Position numbers and translations under genes: made by a program. The notes under the pieces were generated by a model, which was not told the DNA's origin, ran no database searches, and worked only from the letters and a program-made list of their open reading frames with translations. This document shows, one piece after another, positions 1 through 7,072 of a stretch of DNA of 8,990 bases. The DNA comes from Acidithiobacillus ferruginosus (GTDB taxonomy: Bacteria; Pseudomonadota; Gammaproteobacteria; Acidithiobacillales; Acidithiobacillaceae). The stretch's first letter is position 1. Every line of letters starts with the position of its first letter. The stretch covers positions 1 to 8,990 of the forward strand of contig NZ_JABBDR010000080.1 in the NCBI RefSeq assembly GCF_018854495.1, in the 5' to 3' direction.

Positions 1-110
1 AGCCTGGGCGGAATGGTGGCCCCGGTTTGCAAATGAAAGCCGCAGCCGCCCAGTAGCAGCGCCAGCCCCGCCACGAGCCACCAGCGACGCCACTGCAACG
101 TGCGGCTCAT
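1..110 (-). CDS. lptE: LptE (RlpB) LPS-assembly lipoprotein, N-terminal fragment
   Basis: The first 36 codons of a gene that continues beyond the left edge of the window. The translation begins [15 protein letters not shown] and continues through a leucine/alanine-rich core to LGGC, a lipobox with the lipidated cysteine at residue 23, followed directly by GFHLQTG. The order basic N-terminus, hydrophobic core, lipobox, then GFHL is typical of LptE, the outer-membrane lipoprotein that plugs the LptD barrel and helps insert lipopolysaccharide. Its ATG overlaps the TGA of leuS (shared ATGA), which points to translational coupling. The order leuS-lptE (often followed by holA) is common in beta- and gammaproteobacteria. 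Only the signal peptide and about 13 mature residues are visible, so the call rests on the lipobox, the GFHL motif and the position after leuS. Confidence 0.88.
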   Translation of the reverse strand, partial: MSRTLQWRRWWLVAGLALLLGGCGFHLQTGATIPPR

Positions 111-2572
111 CCCGCCACCACGTTGACCAGACGGCCGGGCACGATGATCACCTTGCGCACGGTTTTACCCTCCAGGTGACGTTGCATGGCCGGATCGGCC
201 AGTATGGCCTGCTCGACGTCGGCATGGTCCGCATCAGCGGGGAAATCCATGCGTTCGCGCAGCTTGCCGTTGACCTGAATGACCAGCGTCACGGTATCGC
301 AACGCAGAGCCCCGGCATCGGCCACGGGCCAGGGCGCATGGCTGATCACGCCGCTTTGCCCCATCTTTTGCCAAAGCACCTCGGCGATATGGGGCGCAAA
401 GGGGGCCAGCAGCAGGGTCAATGCGCGCAGTCCTTCGCCCAGCACCGCCCGCAGGTCGGCCGGAGCATCCGCAGGGACCTTCATCAGGCTGTTGGTCAGC
501 TCCATGATGGCGGCGATGGCGACGTTGAAATGATAGCGCCCGTCCATATTGCGGCTGACCCGATCGATGCACCGATGCACCGCGCGGCGCAGGTCCACCG
601 CCTCGGCACAGAGCTCTGCGGGCAGTGCCGGGGGCGTGGCGCCGTACTCGTGGACCAGACGCCAGAACCGGTTGAGGAAGCGGTAAGCACCTTCCACGGC
701 GCTATCCGACCACTCCAGATGCTGTTCCGGCGGCGCCGCGAAGAGAATAAAGAGGCGCGCGGTATCAGCCCCGTAGCGGTCGATCAGGCCTTGCGGGTCC
801 ACCGTATTGCCCTTGGATTTGCTCATCTTGCTGCCGTCTTTGAGCACCATGCCCTGAGTCAGCAGATGGCGGAAGGGCTCATCGTGGGCGTCGTCGGCGG
901 GCAGCAGGCCGACATCGCGAAGCAGGCGGTTGAAGAAGCGGGCATAGAGGAGATGTAGCACTGCGTGCTCCACGCCACCGACATACTGATCCACCGGCAG
1001 CCAGTCGGCGGCGCGCTGGTCGAGCATCTGCCCGGCATCGGGGCAGGCGAAACGGGCGTAATACCAGGAGCTCTCCACGAAGGTGTCCATGGTGTCGGTT
1101 TCACGCCGGGCTGCGGCGCCACATTGGGGGCAGGCCACCTGGGTGAACTCGGGGTCGTCCAGCAGCGGCGAGCGCGGGTCTTTGAGCTGGTAGTGGGTGG
1201 GCAGGATCACCGGCAGATCCCGCTCCGGTACCGGCACGACGCCACAGTGGGGGCAGTGGATCATGGGGATAGGCGTGCCCCAGTAGCGCTGCCGGGAGAT
1301 GCCCCAGTCGCGTAGACGGAAGTTGATCGTCTTCCGCCCCAGTCCCTTGGCGGCTACGGCCGCGGTGATACGGCTCTTGGCCTCTTCATTGGCCAGGCCG
1401 TCGAAAGTCCCGGAGTTGAACAAGGTGCCGCTGCCGGTATAGGCCTCCGTCATGGCTTCGCCGTCGGTGACAGTACCCTCGGCCTGAATCACCGCGCGAA
1501 TGGGCAGACCATATTTGCGCGCGAACTCAAAGTCCCGCTGATCATGGGCGGGCACACTCATCACTGCGCCCTCGCCATATCCCATGAGCACGAAATTGGC
1601 GGTCCAGACGGGTAGCTCCACGCCGGTAAGCGGATGCCGCACGCTCAGGCCGAGGGGATGTCCCTCCTTCTCCTGGGTTTCGATGCTGGCTTCGGAAACG
1701 GCGACATGGCGGCAGCGTTCGAGGAAGGCAGCGAGTTCAGTGCTGTTTCCCGCCGCCTGAACGGCCAGAGGATGTTCCGGGGCCACCGCCAGATAGGTCG
1801 CCCCCATCAGGGTGTCGGGACGGGTGGTGAAGACCTTGATGACACCGTCGCCAGCGGACAGTGGGAAATGAATCTCAGCGCCCTCGGAGCGACCGATCCA
1901 GTTGCGCTGCATGGTCAGTACCTGCTCCGGCCAGCCCTCGCCCAGGGTGTCGAGGCCGGTCAGCAGTTCGTCGGCGTAGGCGGTAATGCGCAGGAAGTAC
2001 TGCACGATCTCCTTGCGCTCGACCGGAGCGCCGGAGCGCCAGCCACAGCCGTCCACCACCTGCTCGTTGGCGAGGACGGTCTGGTCCACCGGGTCCCAGT
2101 TGACGGTGCTCAGCTTCTGGTAGACCAGTCCCTTCTCCCAGAGCTTCACGAATAGCCACTGCTCCCAGCGATAATAATCCGGCGCGCAGGTGGCGAACTC
2201 CCGCGACCAGTCGTAAGACAGGCCCAGCCGCTGCAACTGCCCGCGCATGTGGGCGATGTTGTCCATGGTCCACTGCGCCGGTGCCAAACCATGCTTGAGG
2301 GCCGCATTCTCCGCAGGCAGACCGAAGGCATCCCAGCCCATGGGTTGCATGACTTCTTTCCCCAGCATCCGCTGATAGCGGGCGATGGCGTCGGCGATGC
2401 TGTAATTGCGCACATGCCCCATGTGTAATTGCCCCGAAGGGTAGGGGAACATGGCGAGGGCGTAGAATTTGTCTCCCGAGGGCGTCGCGGCGGCCTTGAA
2501 GGTCTGCTGATCGTGCCAGCGCTGCTGCACGGCGGCTTCGATCTCTTGGGGGGAGTAGGCGGGAGCTTCCAT
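107..2572 (-). CDS. leuS: leucyl-tRNA synthetase (LeuRS, class Ia)
   Basis: Charges tRNA-Leu with leucine in the cytoplasm and edits mischarged tRNA. The 821-residue protein carries the class I HIGH motif as HMGH at residues 50-53 and the KMSKS motif at 582-586. The inserted CP1 editing domain shows the threonine-rich TTRPDT at 249-254 and the PAHDQRD segment, whose aspartate (about residue 344) matches the editing Asp of E. coli LeuRS. Two Cys-X2-Cys pairs (about 440/443 and 481/484) fall in the zinc-binding/leucine-specific region. The C-terminus ([12 protein letters not shown]) is the usual tRNA-binding domain. Length is normal for bacteria. I chose the ATG at 2572 because [12 protein letters not shown] begins the conserved N-terminus. 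An in-frame ATG at 2650 would add 26 residues without family resemblance and has no ribosome binding site. Even the chosen start has only a weak purine stretch upstream. The gene ends in an ATGA overlap with lptE. Confidence 0.98.
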   Translation of the reverse strand: MEAPAYSPQEIEAAVQQRWHDQQTFKAAATPSGDKFYALAMFPYPSGQLHMGHVRNYSIADAIARYQRMLGKEVMQPMGWDAFGLPAENAALKHGLAPAQWTMDNIAHMRGQLQRLGLSYDWSREFATCAPDYYRWEQWLFVKLWEKGLVYQKLSTVNWDPVDQTVLANEQVVDGCGWRSGAPVERKEIVQYFLRITAYADELLTGLDTLGEGWPEQVLTMQRNWIGRSEGAEIHFPLSAGDGVIKVFTTRPDTLMGATYLAVAPEHPLAVQAAGNSTELAAFLERCRHVAVSEASIETQEKEGHPLGLSVRHPLTGVELPVWTANFVLMGYGEGAVMSVPAHDQRDFEFARKYGLPIRAVIQAEGTVTDGEAMTEAYTGSGTLFNSGTFDGLANEEAKSRITAAVAAKGLGRKTINFRLRDWGISRQRYWGTPIPMIHCPHCGVVPVPERDLPVILPTHYQLKDPRSPLLDDPEFTQVACPQCGAAARRETDTMDTFVESSWYYARFACPDAGQMLDQRAADWLPVDQYVGGVEHAVLHLLYARFFNRLLRDVGLLPADDAHDEPFRHLLTQGMVLKDGSKMSKSKGNTVDPQGLIDRYGADTARLFILFAAPPEQHLEWSDSAVEGAYRFLNRFWRLVHEYGATPPALPAELCAEAVDLRRAVHRCIDRVSRNMDGRYHFNVAIAAIMELTNSLMKVPADAPADLRAVLGEGLRALTLLLAPFAPHIAEVLWQKMGQSGVISHAPWPVADAGALRCDTVTLVIQVNGKLRERMDFPADADHADVEQAILADPAMQRHLEGKTVRKVIIVPGRLVNVVAG

Positions 2573-2712
2573 AAGTTTTTCTTGAACCGGATACCAAATG
2601 TGGCACAAAGGTTGCCATAGGCACGGGGGTGGCGCAATGGTGGACGGCATGGATTCATGATGGTTGGAGATTGCGGCGAGGAATCCGCAGGGGGCTGAAG
2701 TGACCGGAGCGG

Positions 2713-2728
2713 CCTGTCCATGGACAGG
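2713..2728. repeat. perfect 16-base palindrome with a third half-copy downstream
   Basis: CCTGTCCATGGACAGG is its own reverse complement. The half-site GGACAGG recurs at 2807-2813, next to the candidate yceI promoter. Read on the plus strand, the palindrome can fold as a 6-base stem with a CATG loop, followed by GGTTTTGTTT, so it resembles a weak intrinsic terminator. However, no plus-strand gene ends upstream of it. A repressor operator is the other simple reading. The structure is seen directly; the function is unknown. Confidence 0.5.
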
Positions 2729-2852
2729 GGTTTTGTTTGGGATGCGCTCATTGTGGTTACTTGTCAGTACCTACTTTACAAAAGGAGTTGATGAAGGTCT
2801 ATTATCGGACAGGCTCTTCGCAGAAATCACCCAGAAACTATTCGGTTAACTC

Positions 2853-2858
2853 AGGAGG
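2853..2858 (+). promoter_or_regulatory. ribosome binding site that fixes the yceI start
   Basis: AGGAGG, a full Shine-Dalgarno core, lies seven bases before the ATG at 2866. A rival AAAGGAG at 2781-2787 lies only three bases before an in-frame ATG at 2791. That is too close for efficient use, and that start would bury the signal peptide, so the downstream start is preferred. Confidence 0.85.
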
Positions 2859-2865
2859 ATATTTT

Positions 2866-3507
2866 ATGTTTTCGCACAAAAATAAATCATGGTTTCTAGT
2901 TTGCGCGACTTTGATGCTGGGTATGGCGGGAGGCGCCAGCGCCGCGTCAGCGCACTACACGCCCCTCCATGGTAATCCGGACGGGATCTATACCATCGAT
3001 CCCCAGCATACCAATGTGTTGTTTACGATCGGTCATGTAGGGATTACCGAGTTTACCGGGCATTTCGACAAAATCTCCGGAACATACGCCTTTCACAACT
3101 CGGCTCCCCAAAAAGACCGGGTACGCATCACCATCCCTGCCGCCAGTATCAATACCAACTTCGCGCTTCGCGACCAGCACCTGCGCAGCAAGGAGTTTTT
3201 TGATGTAAAGAAATATCCGGATATCACCTTCGTCAGCACCAAATATGTGCCCAATGGGGACAAGGCTGGAAATCTGTATGGCAACCTAACCCTGCACGGT
3301 GTGACCAAGCCGGTCATGTTCAAAGTGCGTGAGATTGGTGCCGGCGAAATTTCCTATTTGCCGAAACCCTGGGGTGGTTACCTGTCTGGTTTTGTCGCGA
3401 CTGCCGCCATCCACCGCTCTGATTTTGGTATGACCGCGTACCTGCCTGAGGGGTTATCCAATACCGTCCACATCAAAGTCGAAGTGGAAGGCGTGAAACA
3501 GTCTTGA
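2866..3507 (+). CDS. YceI-family secreted lipid-binding protein
   Basis: A 213-residue exported protein. Residues 1-26 form a signal peptide: basic MFSHKNK, a hydrophobic core LVCATLMLGM, and likely cleavage after ASA at 24-26 (or 27-29). The mature part is a YceI lipocalin-like beta-barrel domain. It shows YTIDPQHT at 42-49, the conserved stretch from RDQHLRS (102-108) through EFFDVKKYP (110-118), then LHGVTKPV (143-150) and RSDFGM (184-189). Characterised members bind polyprenoid or similar isoprenoid lipids, and many are induced by stress or high pH; the exact ligand here is inferred only at family level. It begins a same-strand run with the dipeptidase and the Fpg-like gene, but GC-rich hairpins follow its stop. 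Its base composition is visibly lower in GC than its neighbours: four sampled 60-base lines held 28 to 37 G/C. An in-frame ATG at 2791 is a less likely start. Confidence 0.95.
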   Translation: MFSHKNKSWFLVCATLMLGMAGGASAASAHYTPLHGNPDGIYTIDPQHTNVLFTIGHVGITEFTGHFDKISGTYAFHNSAPQKDRVRITIPAASINTNFALRDQHLRSKEFFDVKKYPDITFVSTKYVPNGDKAGNLYGNLTLHGVTKPVMFKVREIGAGEISYLPKPWGGYLSGFVATAAIHRSDFGMTAYLPEGLSNTVHIKVEVEGVKQS

Positions 3508-3564
3508 CGGCGCTTCGCCGGATCGGGTGGGCAGAGGGTGATATGCGGCGGAGCGGTTCCGCCG
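3508..3564 (+). other. two GC-rich hairpins between yceI and the dipeptidase gene
   Basis: Directly after the yceI stop, CGGCG-CTT-CGCCG (3508-3520) forms a 5-base stem. CGGCGGA (3546-3552) pairs with TCCGCCG (3558-3564) as a 7-base stem with a 5-base loop. Neither is followed by a T-tract, so they are not classical intrinsic terminators. They could protect the 3' end of the yceI transcript or attenuate readthrough. The second stem ends 13 bases before the next ATG and contains part of the only weak ribosome binding site, so it might limit translation of the downstream gene. That role is inference. Confidence 0.45.
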
Positions 3565-3577
3565 AGGTTGGCGGGTC

Positions 3578-4369
3578 ATGCGATTTTTACCAAATAACCT
3601 GGTCAAGACGATGCGCCCAGATTATCTGAACATACCCATCCGGGACTGCGGTGAGCCACTGCTGGAGATTCCCGAAGGCGCCTTCCCACGGGTGAGTCCG
3701 CATCCTTACCTCGCACTGGGGGCGCCCTATGCCGGGTCGCCCTGGCGGCTGCGCTCCGGGGTGCTTTCTGCCCTATATCGAGCGCAATCCTTGTTGTCGG
3801 CCCGATGCCCCGGGTGGCGCATCGCGCTGTTCGACGCCTATCGCCCCCTGGCGGTTCAGCACTTCATGGTCTGGGATGCTTTCCGGCGCGAGGCGCAGGC
3901 GATGGGCTGTCTCACCAGGCTCGCGTCCTGCGCCGGGCCGGATGCGCTGGAGCGTCTGGATCCCGAAATCCATACCCTGCTCGCCCCCAAAGTGTACCGC
4001 TTTTGGGGGATTCCCGACCCGGACCCCCGCCGTCCGCCACCGCACAGCACGGGTGCCGCCCTAGACTGCAAACTGGTGGATGGAGAAGGTCGGGATGTAC
4101 CCATGGGCGGCCCTGTCGATGACTTCACCGACCGCGCCATCCCGGATTTTTTCGCGTCTGCCCTGCCCGGAACGCCGGAGTATCTCCATCATCAGCATCG
4201 TGAGCTACTGGTCTCGGTCATGACCCAGGCGGGGTTTGCGCAGCATGTTGGAGAATGGTGGCACTTCTCCATCGGAGATCAGATGTGGGCGCATGCGCTG
4301 GGTGCCGCGCACGCGCTGTATGGGCGGATTCCCTTTGCCGCCATTGGCGCGCCAGCGCCCACAGGTTAG
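3578..4369 (+). CDS. D-alanyl-D-alanine dipeptidase, peptidase family M15D (VanX/DdpX type)
   Basis: A zinc dipeptidase of 263 residues with no signal peptide, so probably cytoplasmic. The M15D active site is complete. FDAYRP at 85-90 holds the transition-state arginine (R89). HSTGAALD at 156-163 supplies two zinc ligands, H156 and D163. GEWWH at 225-229 supplies the catalytic base E226 and third ligand H229. VanX in vancomycin-resistant bacteria and DdpX in E. coli hydrolyse D-Ala-D-Ala. The protein is longer than either (about 190-200 residues). It has an extended N-terminal part (IPIRDCGEPL, then PHPYLALGAPY), and I recall this layout in longer, cyanobacterial-type M15D members. No vanH/vanA-like genes or ddp transporter genes are in the window, so a role in recycling D-Ala dipeptides is more likely than antibiotic resistance. 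The start is uncertain: GAGG at 3564-3567 is ten bases before this ATG, and the ATG at 3611 (MRPDYLNIPI) is an alternative. Confidence 0.9.
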   Translation: MRFLPNNLVKTMRPDYLNIPIRDCGEPLLEIPEGAFPRVSPHPYLALGAPYAGSPWRLRSGVLSALYRAQSLLSARCPGWRIALFDAYRPLAVQHFMVWDAFRREAQAMGCLTRLASCAGPDALERLDPEIHTLLAPKVYRFWGIPDPDPRRPPPHSTGAALDCKLVDGEGRDVPMGGPVDDFTDRAIPDFFASALPGTPEYLHHQHRELLVSVMTQAGFAQHVGEWWHFSIGDQMWAHALGAAHALYGRIPFAAIGAPAPTG

Positions 4370-4417
4370 ACTAGGGCGCTAATCACGGGTCTTAAACCCA
4401 TTGTTCCGGAGAAAAAC

Positions 4418-5221
4418 ATGGCCGAGTTGCCAGAAATAGAACTGCTCAGACAAAAGCTGCGGCGCAATATCCTGCACAAGCGGGTCGGTATCATGCAGAT
4501 GCAGAATGCCAAGGGCGAGGCAGTTCCGGACGGTGCCGGTATTGAAGAGGCCGCGCTCAAAGGCAGGGCCATCACCGACCTGCATCGCTACGGTCAATAC
4601 CTTTTCCTGGAGCTGGATCGCAAGGACATCCTCGCCCTGCAGTTGGGTGGTGAGCTGAGCGGCGAACTCGAACGCGGCCCTGTTCATGCGGAAGGCGGGG
4701 AAGAGCCTCGAGCGGCATTGGAGATTCAGATCAACGGCCAGCAGCGCCTGCGTTTTCAGGGGACCCAGTTGGGTAACCGCCTGCGCATGCTGGATGAAAA
4801 CAGCGATGTGGACTTCCTGACCAAGCTCGGCCCTGATCCACTGATGGTGCATGGGGAAGGGCTTGGCATATTGCGCGAAGCGCTGAGCCGTCGCCGCAGC
4901 GCCCTGCGTAACATCCTGCTGGATGATACCTTCGCGCCGGGCATCGGCGGTATCTGGGCGGATGAAATCCTTTTTCAGGCCCGTCTGCGGCCGGATCGCA
5001 CCGCGACCAGTCTCAGCGAAGAAGAGCGCGAGCGTTTCCTGGAGCAGATCCCCAAGGTGCTGGATCGCGCCGTGCGCTGTCAGGCGAAGACCAATCTGTT
5101 GCCCAAGACCTTCCTCACCCGCCATCGGGAAGACGGGCACTGTCCGAGCTGCGGCGGCGCGCTGGAGACCCTTTCGGTGGGGGGTAAAAACGCGCTCCTC
5201 TGCCCTGCCTGCCAGTCTTGA
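4418..5221 (+). CDS. divergent Fpg/Nei-fold DNA glycosylase-like protein lacking key catalytic residues
   Basis: A 267-residue protein with the full Fpg/MutM layout: an N-terminal catalytic-type domain (1-130), a helix-two-turn-helix region (about 150-225, with GIGGIWADE at 175-183) and a C-terminal zinc finger (C242-X2-C245 and C262-X2-C265). Classical Fpg excises 8-oxoguanine and formamidopyrimidines using Pro1 exposed by Met removal. This protein begins MAELPE, so alanine replaces that proline, while Glu3 and Glu6 are kept. Other Fpg landmarks are also changed. The catalytic lysine in GKYL becomes Q60 (GQYL), the HLGMSG wedge becomes QLGGELSG, and DPRRFG becomes GTQLGN. The H2TH asparagine (GLGNIYADE) becomes G178, and the finger arginine (VGGRG) becomes K257. 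The reading frame is intact and coding-like, so it is not a pseudogene. It may be a non-catalytic DNA-binding relative or a glycosylase with altered chemistry. GGAG at 4408-4411 is a good ribosome binding site, and the dipeptidase gene ends 48 bases upstream. Confidence 0.88.
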   Translation: MAELPEIELLRQKLRRNILHKRVGIMQMQNAKGEAVPDGAGIEEAALKGRAITDLHRYGQYLFLELDRKDILALQLGGELSGELERGPVHAEGGEEPRAALEIQINGQQRLRFQGTQLGNRLRMLDENSDVDFLTKLGPDPLMVHGEGLGILREALSRRRSALRNILLDDTFAPGIGGIWADEILFQARLRPDRTATSLSEEERERFLEQIPKVLDRAVRCQAKTNLLPKTFLTRHREDGHCPSCGGALETLSVGGKNALLCPACQS

Positions 5222-5247
5222 CGGTCGCTATGGGCCGGGCAGATACG

Positions 5248-5697
5248 CTACTTGTTCTTCCAGGGCAGGCCGCTGGCCTTCCAGCCGTCCACCTTGCCGC
5301 GCTGGCCATGGACGTCGTGTTTGCCCTCGAAACCACCAAGGACGTTATAGCAATGGCGGTAGCCCAGATCGGCCAGATGTTCGGCGGCAGCCAGAGAGCG
5401 GCCACCGGTACGGCAGAGCAAGAGCAGGAGATCGTCAGGTTGAGCCTTCCCGCGCAGTTCTGCGTCAAAATCGGGGTTGGGTGTCATGCCCGGATACAGT
5501 TGCCACGGCACATGGCAGCAACCTTCGACAAAGCCCGAAAAATCCAGCTCCGGGTGAGAACGCACGTCAATGAGGATGGCCTTGGGATGATCGCACAACA
5601 GGGCGTGTGCTTCCTCCGGCGTGAGGTCCCCGGCGTGGCGTTTGCCCGCCGCCTGCGCCCGTTTCTGTGCTCCCTGCAAAATCGTTTCGGTACTCAT
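5248..5697 (-). CDS. single-domain rhodanese-like sulfurtransferase
   Basis: A 149-residue cytoplasmic protein (no signal peptide) with one rhodanese domain. IDVRSHPE at 43-50 is the conserved strand and Asp/Arg region. The active-site loop CRTGGRS at 95-101 carries the nucleophilic Cys95 that takes up the persulfide, with the canonical CXXGXR pattern. NVLGGFEG at 118-125 is the usual motif after the loop, and the tail ending GWKASGLPW is common in bacterial single-domain members. Such proteins move sulfane sulfur between carriers; thiosulfate is only one possible donor. A larger sulfur-oxidation role would suit the suspected organism, but no hdr, tusA or dsrE-like gene is next to it here. 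It is convergent with the Fpg-like gene (26-base gap, no clear terminator) and divergent from the cation transporter. An AAGG ribosome binding site lies six bases before the ATG. Confidence 0.95.
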   Translation of the reverse strand: MSTETILQGAQKRAQAAGKRHAGDLTPEEAHALLCDHPKAILIDVRSHPELDFSGFVEGCCHVPWQLYPGMTPNPDFDAELRGKAQPDDLLLLLCRTGGRSLAAAEHLADLGYRHCYNVLGGFEGKHDVHGQRGKVDGWKASGLPWKNK

Positions 5698-5737
5698 CGC
5701 TCACCTTGTCCTGTAACGCCTTGTGGATGTCTGGACG

Positions 5738-5767
5738 ATTAAACAGTACATGCGCACATGCTGTCCA
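5738..5767 (-). promoter_or_regulatory. candidate sigma70 promoter of the rhodanese gene
   Basis: On the minus strand, TGGACA (complement of 5762-5767) is a five-of-six match to the -35 box. It is followed after 18 bases by TTTAAT (complement of 5738-5743), or after 16 bases by TGTTTA. The element lies about 40 bases upstream of the rhodanese ATG. The spacing is not ideal, so this is a candidate only. The rest of the gap up to the transporter start (5768-5896) shows no clear plus-strand promoter. Confidence 0.4.
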
Positions 5768-5896
5768 TCTCCGCGTCTTCCATATCCCGGCCGCCGCTCT
5801 TGGTAAGCCCGTTGCCGACCCAGGGCGGATCCGGTCATGGAGCGGTCGGGGGGTGTGGCTCGTTGCCGGTATTCAGATCGTGAAAGGTTCGGGGTA

Positions 5897-7072
5897 GTGG
5901 CGGAAGGCATCAGCCGCGCCGAGCGCGGCAGGCAGAATATGCGGGTGACCCTGGCGGGCGCGGGCACCAACGTGGTGCTGTTTTTCGTCAAGCTGGCGGG
6001 GGGCATCCTGGGTCATTCCAATGCGCTGGTAGCCGACGCGGTTCACTCTCTTTCCGACCTGCTGTCGGACCTCGGGCTGGTGTTTGCCATGCGCTTCAGC
6101 AGCCAGCCGCCGGACCAGGAGCACCCCTACGGTCATGAGCGTTTTGAGACGCTGGCGGCGCTGGCGACGGGTACTCTGCTGGCCATCAACGGTGCTGGCA
6201 TCGGGTATGAGGCGGTCCAGCGGCTCATTATCGGCCATTACGGCATGCCGGATTTCTGGACGCTCTATATTGCCGCCTTCGCGATTGTCGCCAAAGAAAC
6301 CCTCTACCAGATCACCATCCGGGTGGCGCGGCGAACCCGCTCCGCAGCGCTGCGCGTCAATGCCTGGGACCATCGTACCGATGCCATTTCCAGCGTCATC
6401 GTCCTTATCGGCATTGGCGGCAGTTTGCTGGGGGCGCCATATCTCGACTCGGTCGTCGCCCTCATCGTCGCCCTCATGGTGTTGCGGATTGGTCTGGTCA
6501 CCGGTTGGGAGGCGGTGCAGGAGCTGGCCGACCGTGGCCTCGGTGATGAAGCGCTGGCCCATATCCGCGAAGTGATTCTCGGCTGTGAAGGGGTGCGTGA
6601 TCTGCATATGCTGAAGACGCGTAAAATCGGTCATCAGGCGCTAGCGGAGGTGCATTTGCAGGTGCCACCGACCCTGAGTGTTTCCGAGGGCCACCAGATT
6701 GCCGAGCGGGTGCGGACGACGTTGTTGCGGCAGGTGGATGATCTCGCCGATGCCACCATCCATATCGACAGCGAAAATGATGCGGAAGGTGGCGTCCTCC
6801 TGTCGCCCCGTAGCGATATCGAAGTGGTGGTGCGCGAGCGCCTGCAAACGCTGGGGCTGCCCGCCGCCGAGCAGATGACGCTACATTATCTCCGGGGCGG
6901 TATGGTCATCTGCCTGCGTTATGCCTTGCCGTCATCCGCAACATTCGCTAGCCTGCAGGAGACGGAAACACAGATCCAGGAAGCCCTGCGGGGGCATGTA
7001 CCGGGTTTGCAGGAAGTGGACGTGGTCTGGTGTCTGGCTGGATCGCAGTTCTTGTCATCCGGCGCCCCATAA
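5897..7072 (+). CDS. cation diffusion facilitator (CDF) metal transporter with tandem C-terminal domains
   Basis: An inner-membrane divalent metal/proton antiporter of 391 residues (Zn, Fe, Co, Mn or Cd; which one is not clear). Six membrane segments fit at about 17-39, 42-65, 86-108, 119-141, 154-179 and 183-207. The transport site is H50-X3-D54 (HSLSD) in TM2 and D158-X3-D162 (DHRTD) in TM5. HPYGHERFE at 76-84 is the usual loop after TM2. A first cytoplasmic dimerisation domain spans about 215-292. A second stretch of similar beta-alpha-beta character (about 307-380) makes the protein longer than the roughly 300-residue norm. I chose the GTG at 5897, with AAAGG at 5883-5887, because the next residues (AEGISRAERG up to MRVTLAG) resemble CDF N-termini. 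The ATG at 5837 would add 20 unconvincing residues and has a poor ribosome binding site. The last codons overlap a nitrogen-control-like dyad for glnA. Confidence 0.93.
   Translation: MAEGISRAERGRQNMRVTLAGAGTNVVLFFVKLAGGILGHSNALVADAVHSLSDLLSDLGLVFAMRFSSQPPDQEHPYGHERFETLAALATGTLLAINGAGIGYEAVQRLIIGHYGMPDFWTLYIAAFAIVAKETLYQITIRVARRTRSAALRVNAWDHRTDAISSVIVLIGIGGSLLGAPYLDSVVALIVALMVLRIGLVTGWEAVQELADRGLGDEALAHIREVILGCEGVRDLHMLKTRKIGHQALAEVHLQVPPTLSVSEGHQIAERVRTTLLRQVDDLADATIHIDSENDAEGGVLLSPRSDIEVVVRERLQTLGLPAAEQMTLHYLRGGMVICLRYALPSSATFASLQETETQIQEALRGHVPGLQEVDVVWCLAGSQFLSSGAP

Larger units (their letters stand above)
2573..2865. promoter_or_regulatory. divergent intergenic region between leuS and the yceI-like gene
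   Basis: Must hold the promoters of both divergent genes. On the plus strand the best sigma70-like pair I can see is TTACAA (2776-2781) and TATTAT (2800-2805) with an 18-base spacer, which is weak at -35. For leuS I see no convincing -35/-10 pair. A perfect 16-base palindrome lies at 2713-2728. An imperfect inverted repeat TGCGG/CCGCA lies at 2672-2676 and 2685-2689. I saw no leucine-rich leader peptide on the leuS side and no T-box-like structure. Confidence 0.4.

Noticed and set aside
176..958. Long plus-strand reading frame (260 codons) opposite leuS
   Set aside because: It is antisense to unmistakable leuS coding sequence, has no ribosome binding site or recognisable protein features, and is expected from high-GC codon use on the other strand. 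The same holds for 1634-2155.
2791..2865. Possible short leader peptide or longer N-terminus of the yceI-like protein from the ATG at 2791
   Set aside because: The ribosome-binding-like AAAGGAG is only three bases from this ATG, and the extension would bury a good signal peptide. The AGGAGG before 2866 is far better placed.
4387..4399. Small inverted repeat GGGT-CTTAA-ACCC before the Fpg-like gene
   Set aside because: A four-base stem is too short to mean much, and it has no T-tract or known operator form.
5222..5247. Terminator between the convergent Fpg-like and rhodanese genes
   Set aside because: I looked for a hairpin with flanking T-runs on either strand in this 26-base gap and found none.
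5748..5763. CATG repeats (ACATGCGCACATGC) in the rhodanese-transporter gap as an operator
   Set aside because: The symmetry is only that of the short CATG tetramers; the longer match is imperfect and not repeated elsewhere in the gap.
5873..6634. Minus-strand reading frame of 253 codons opposite the CDF transporter
   Set aside because: The composition is typical of an antisense shadow and the plus strand encodes clear membrane segments and CDF motifs.
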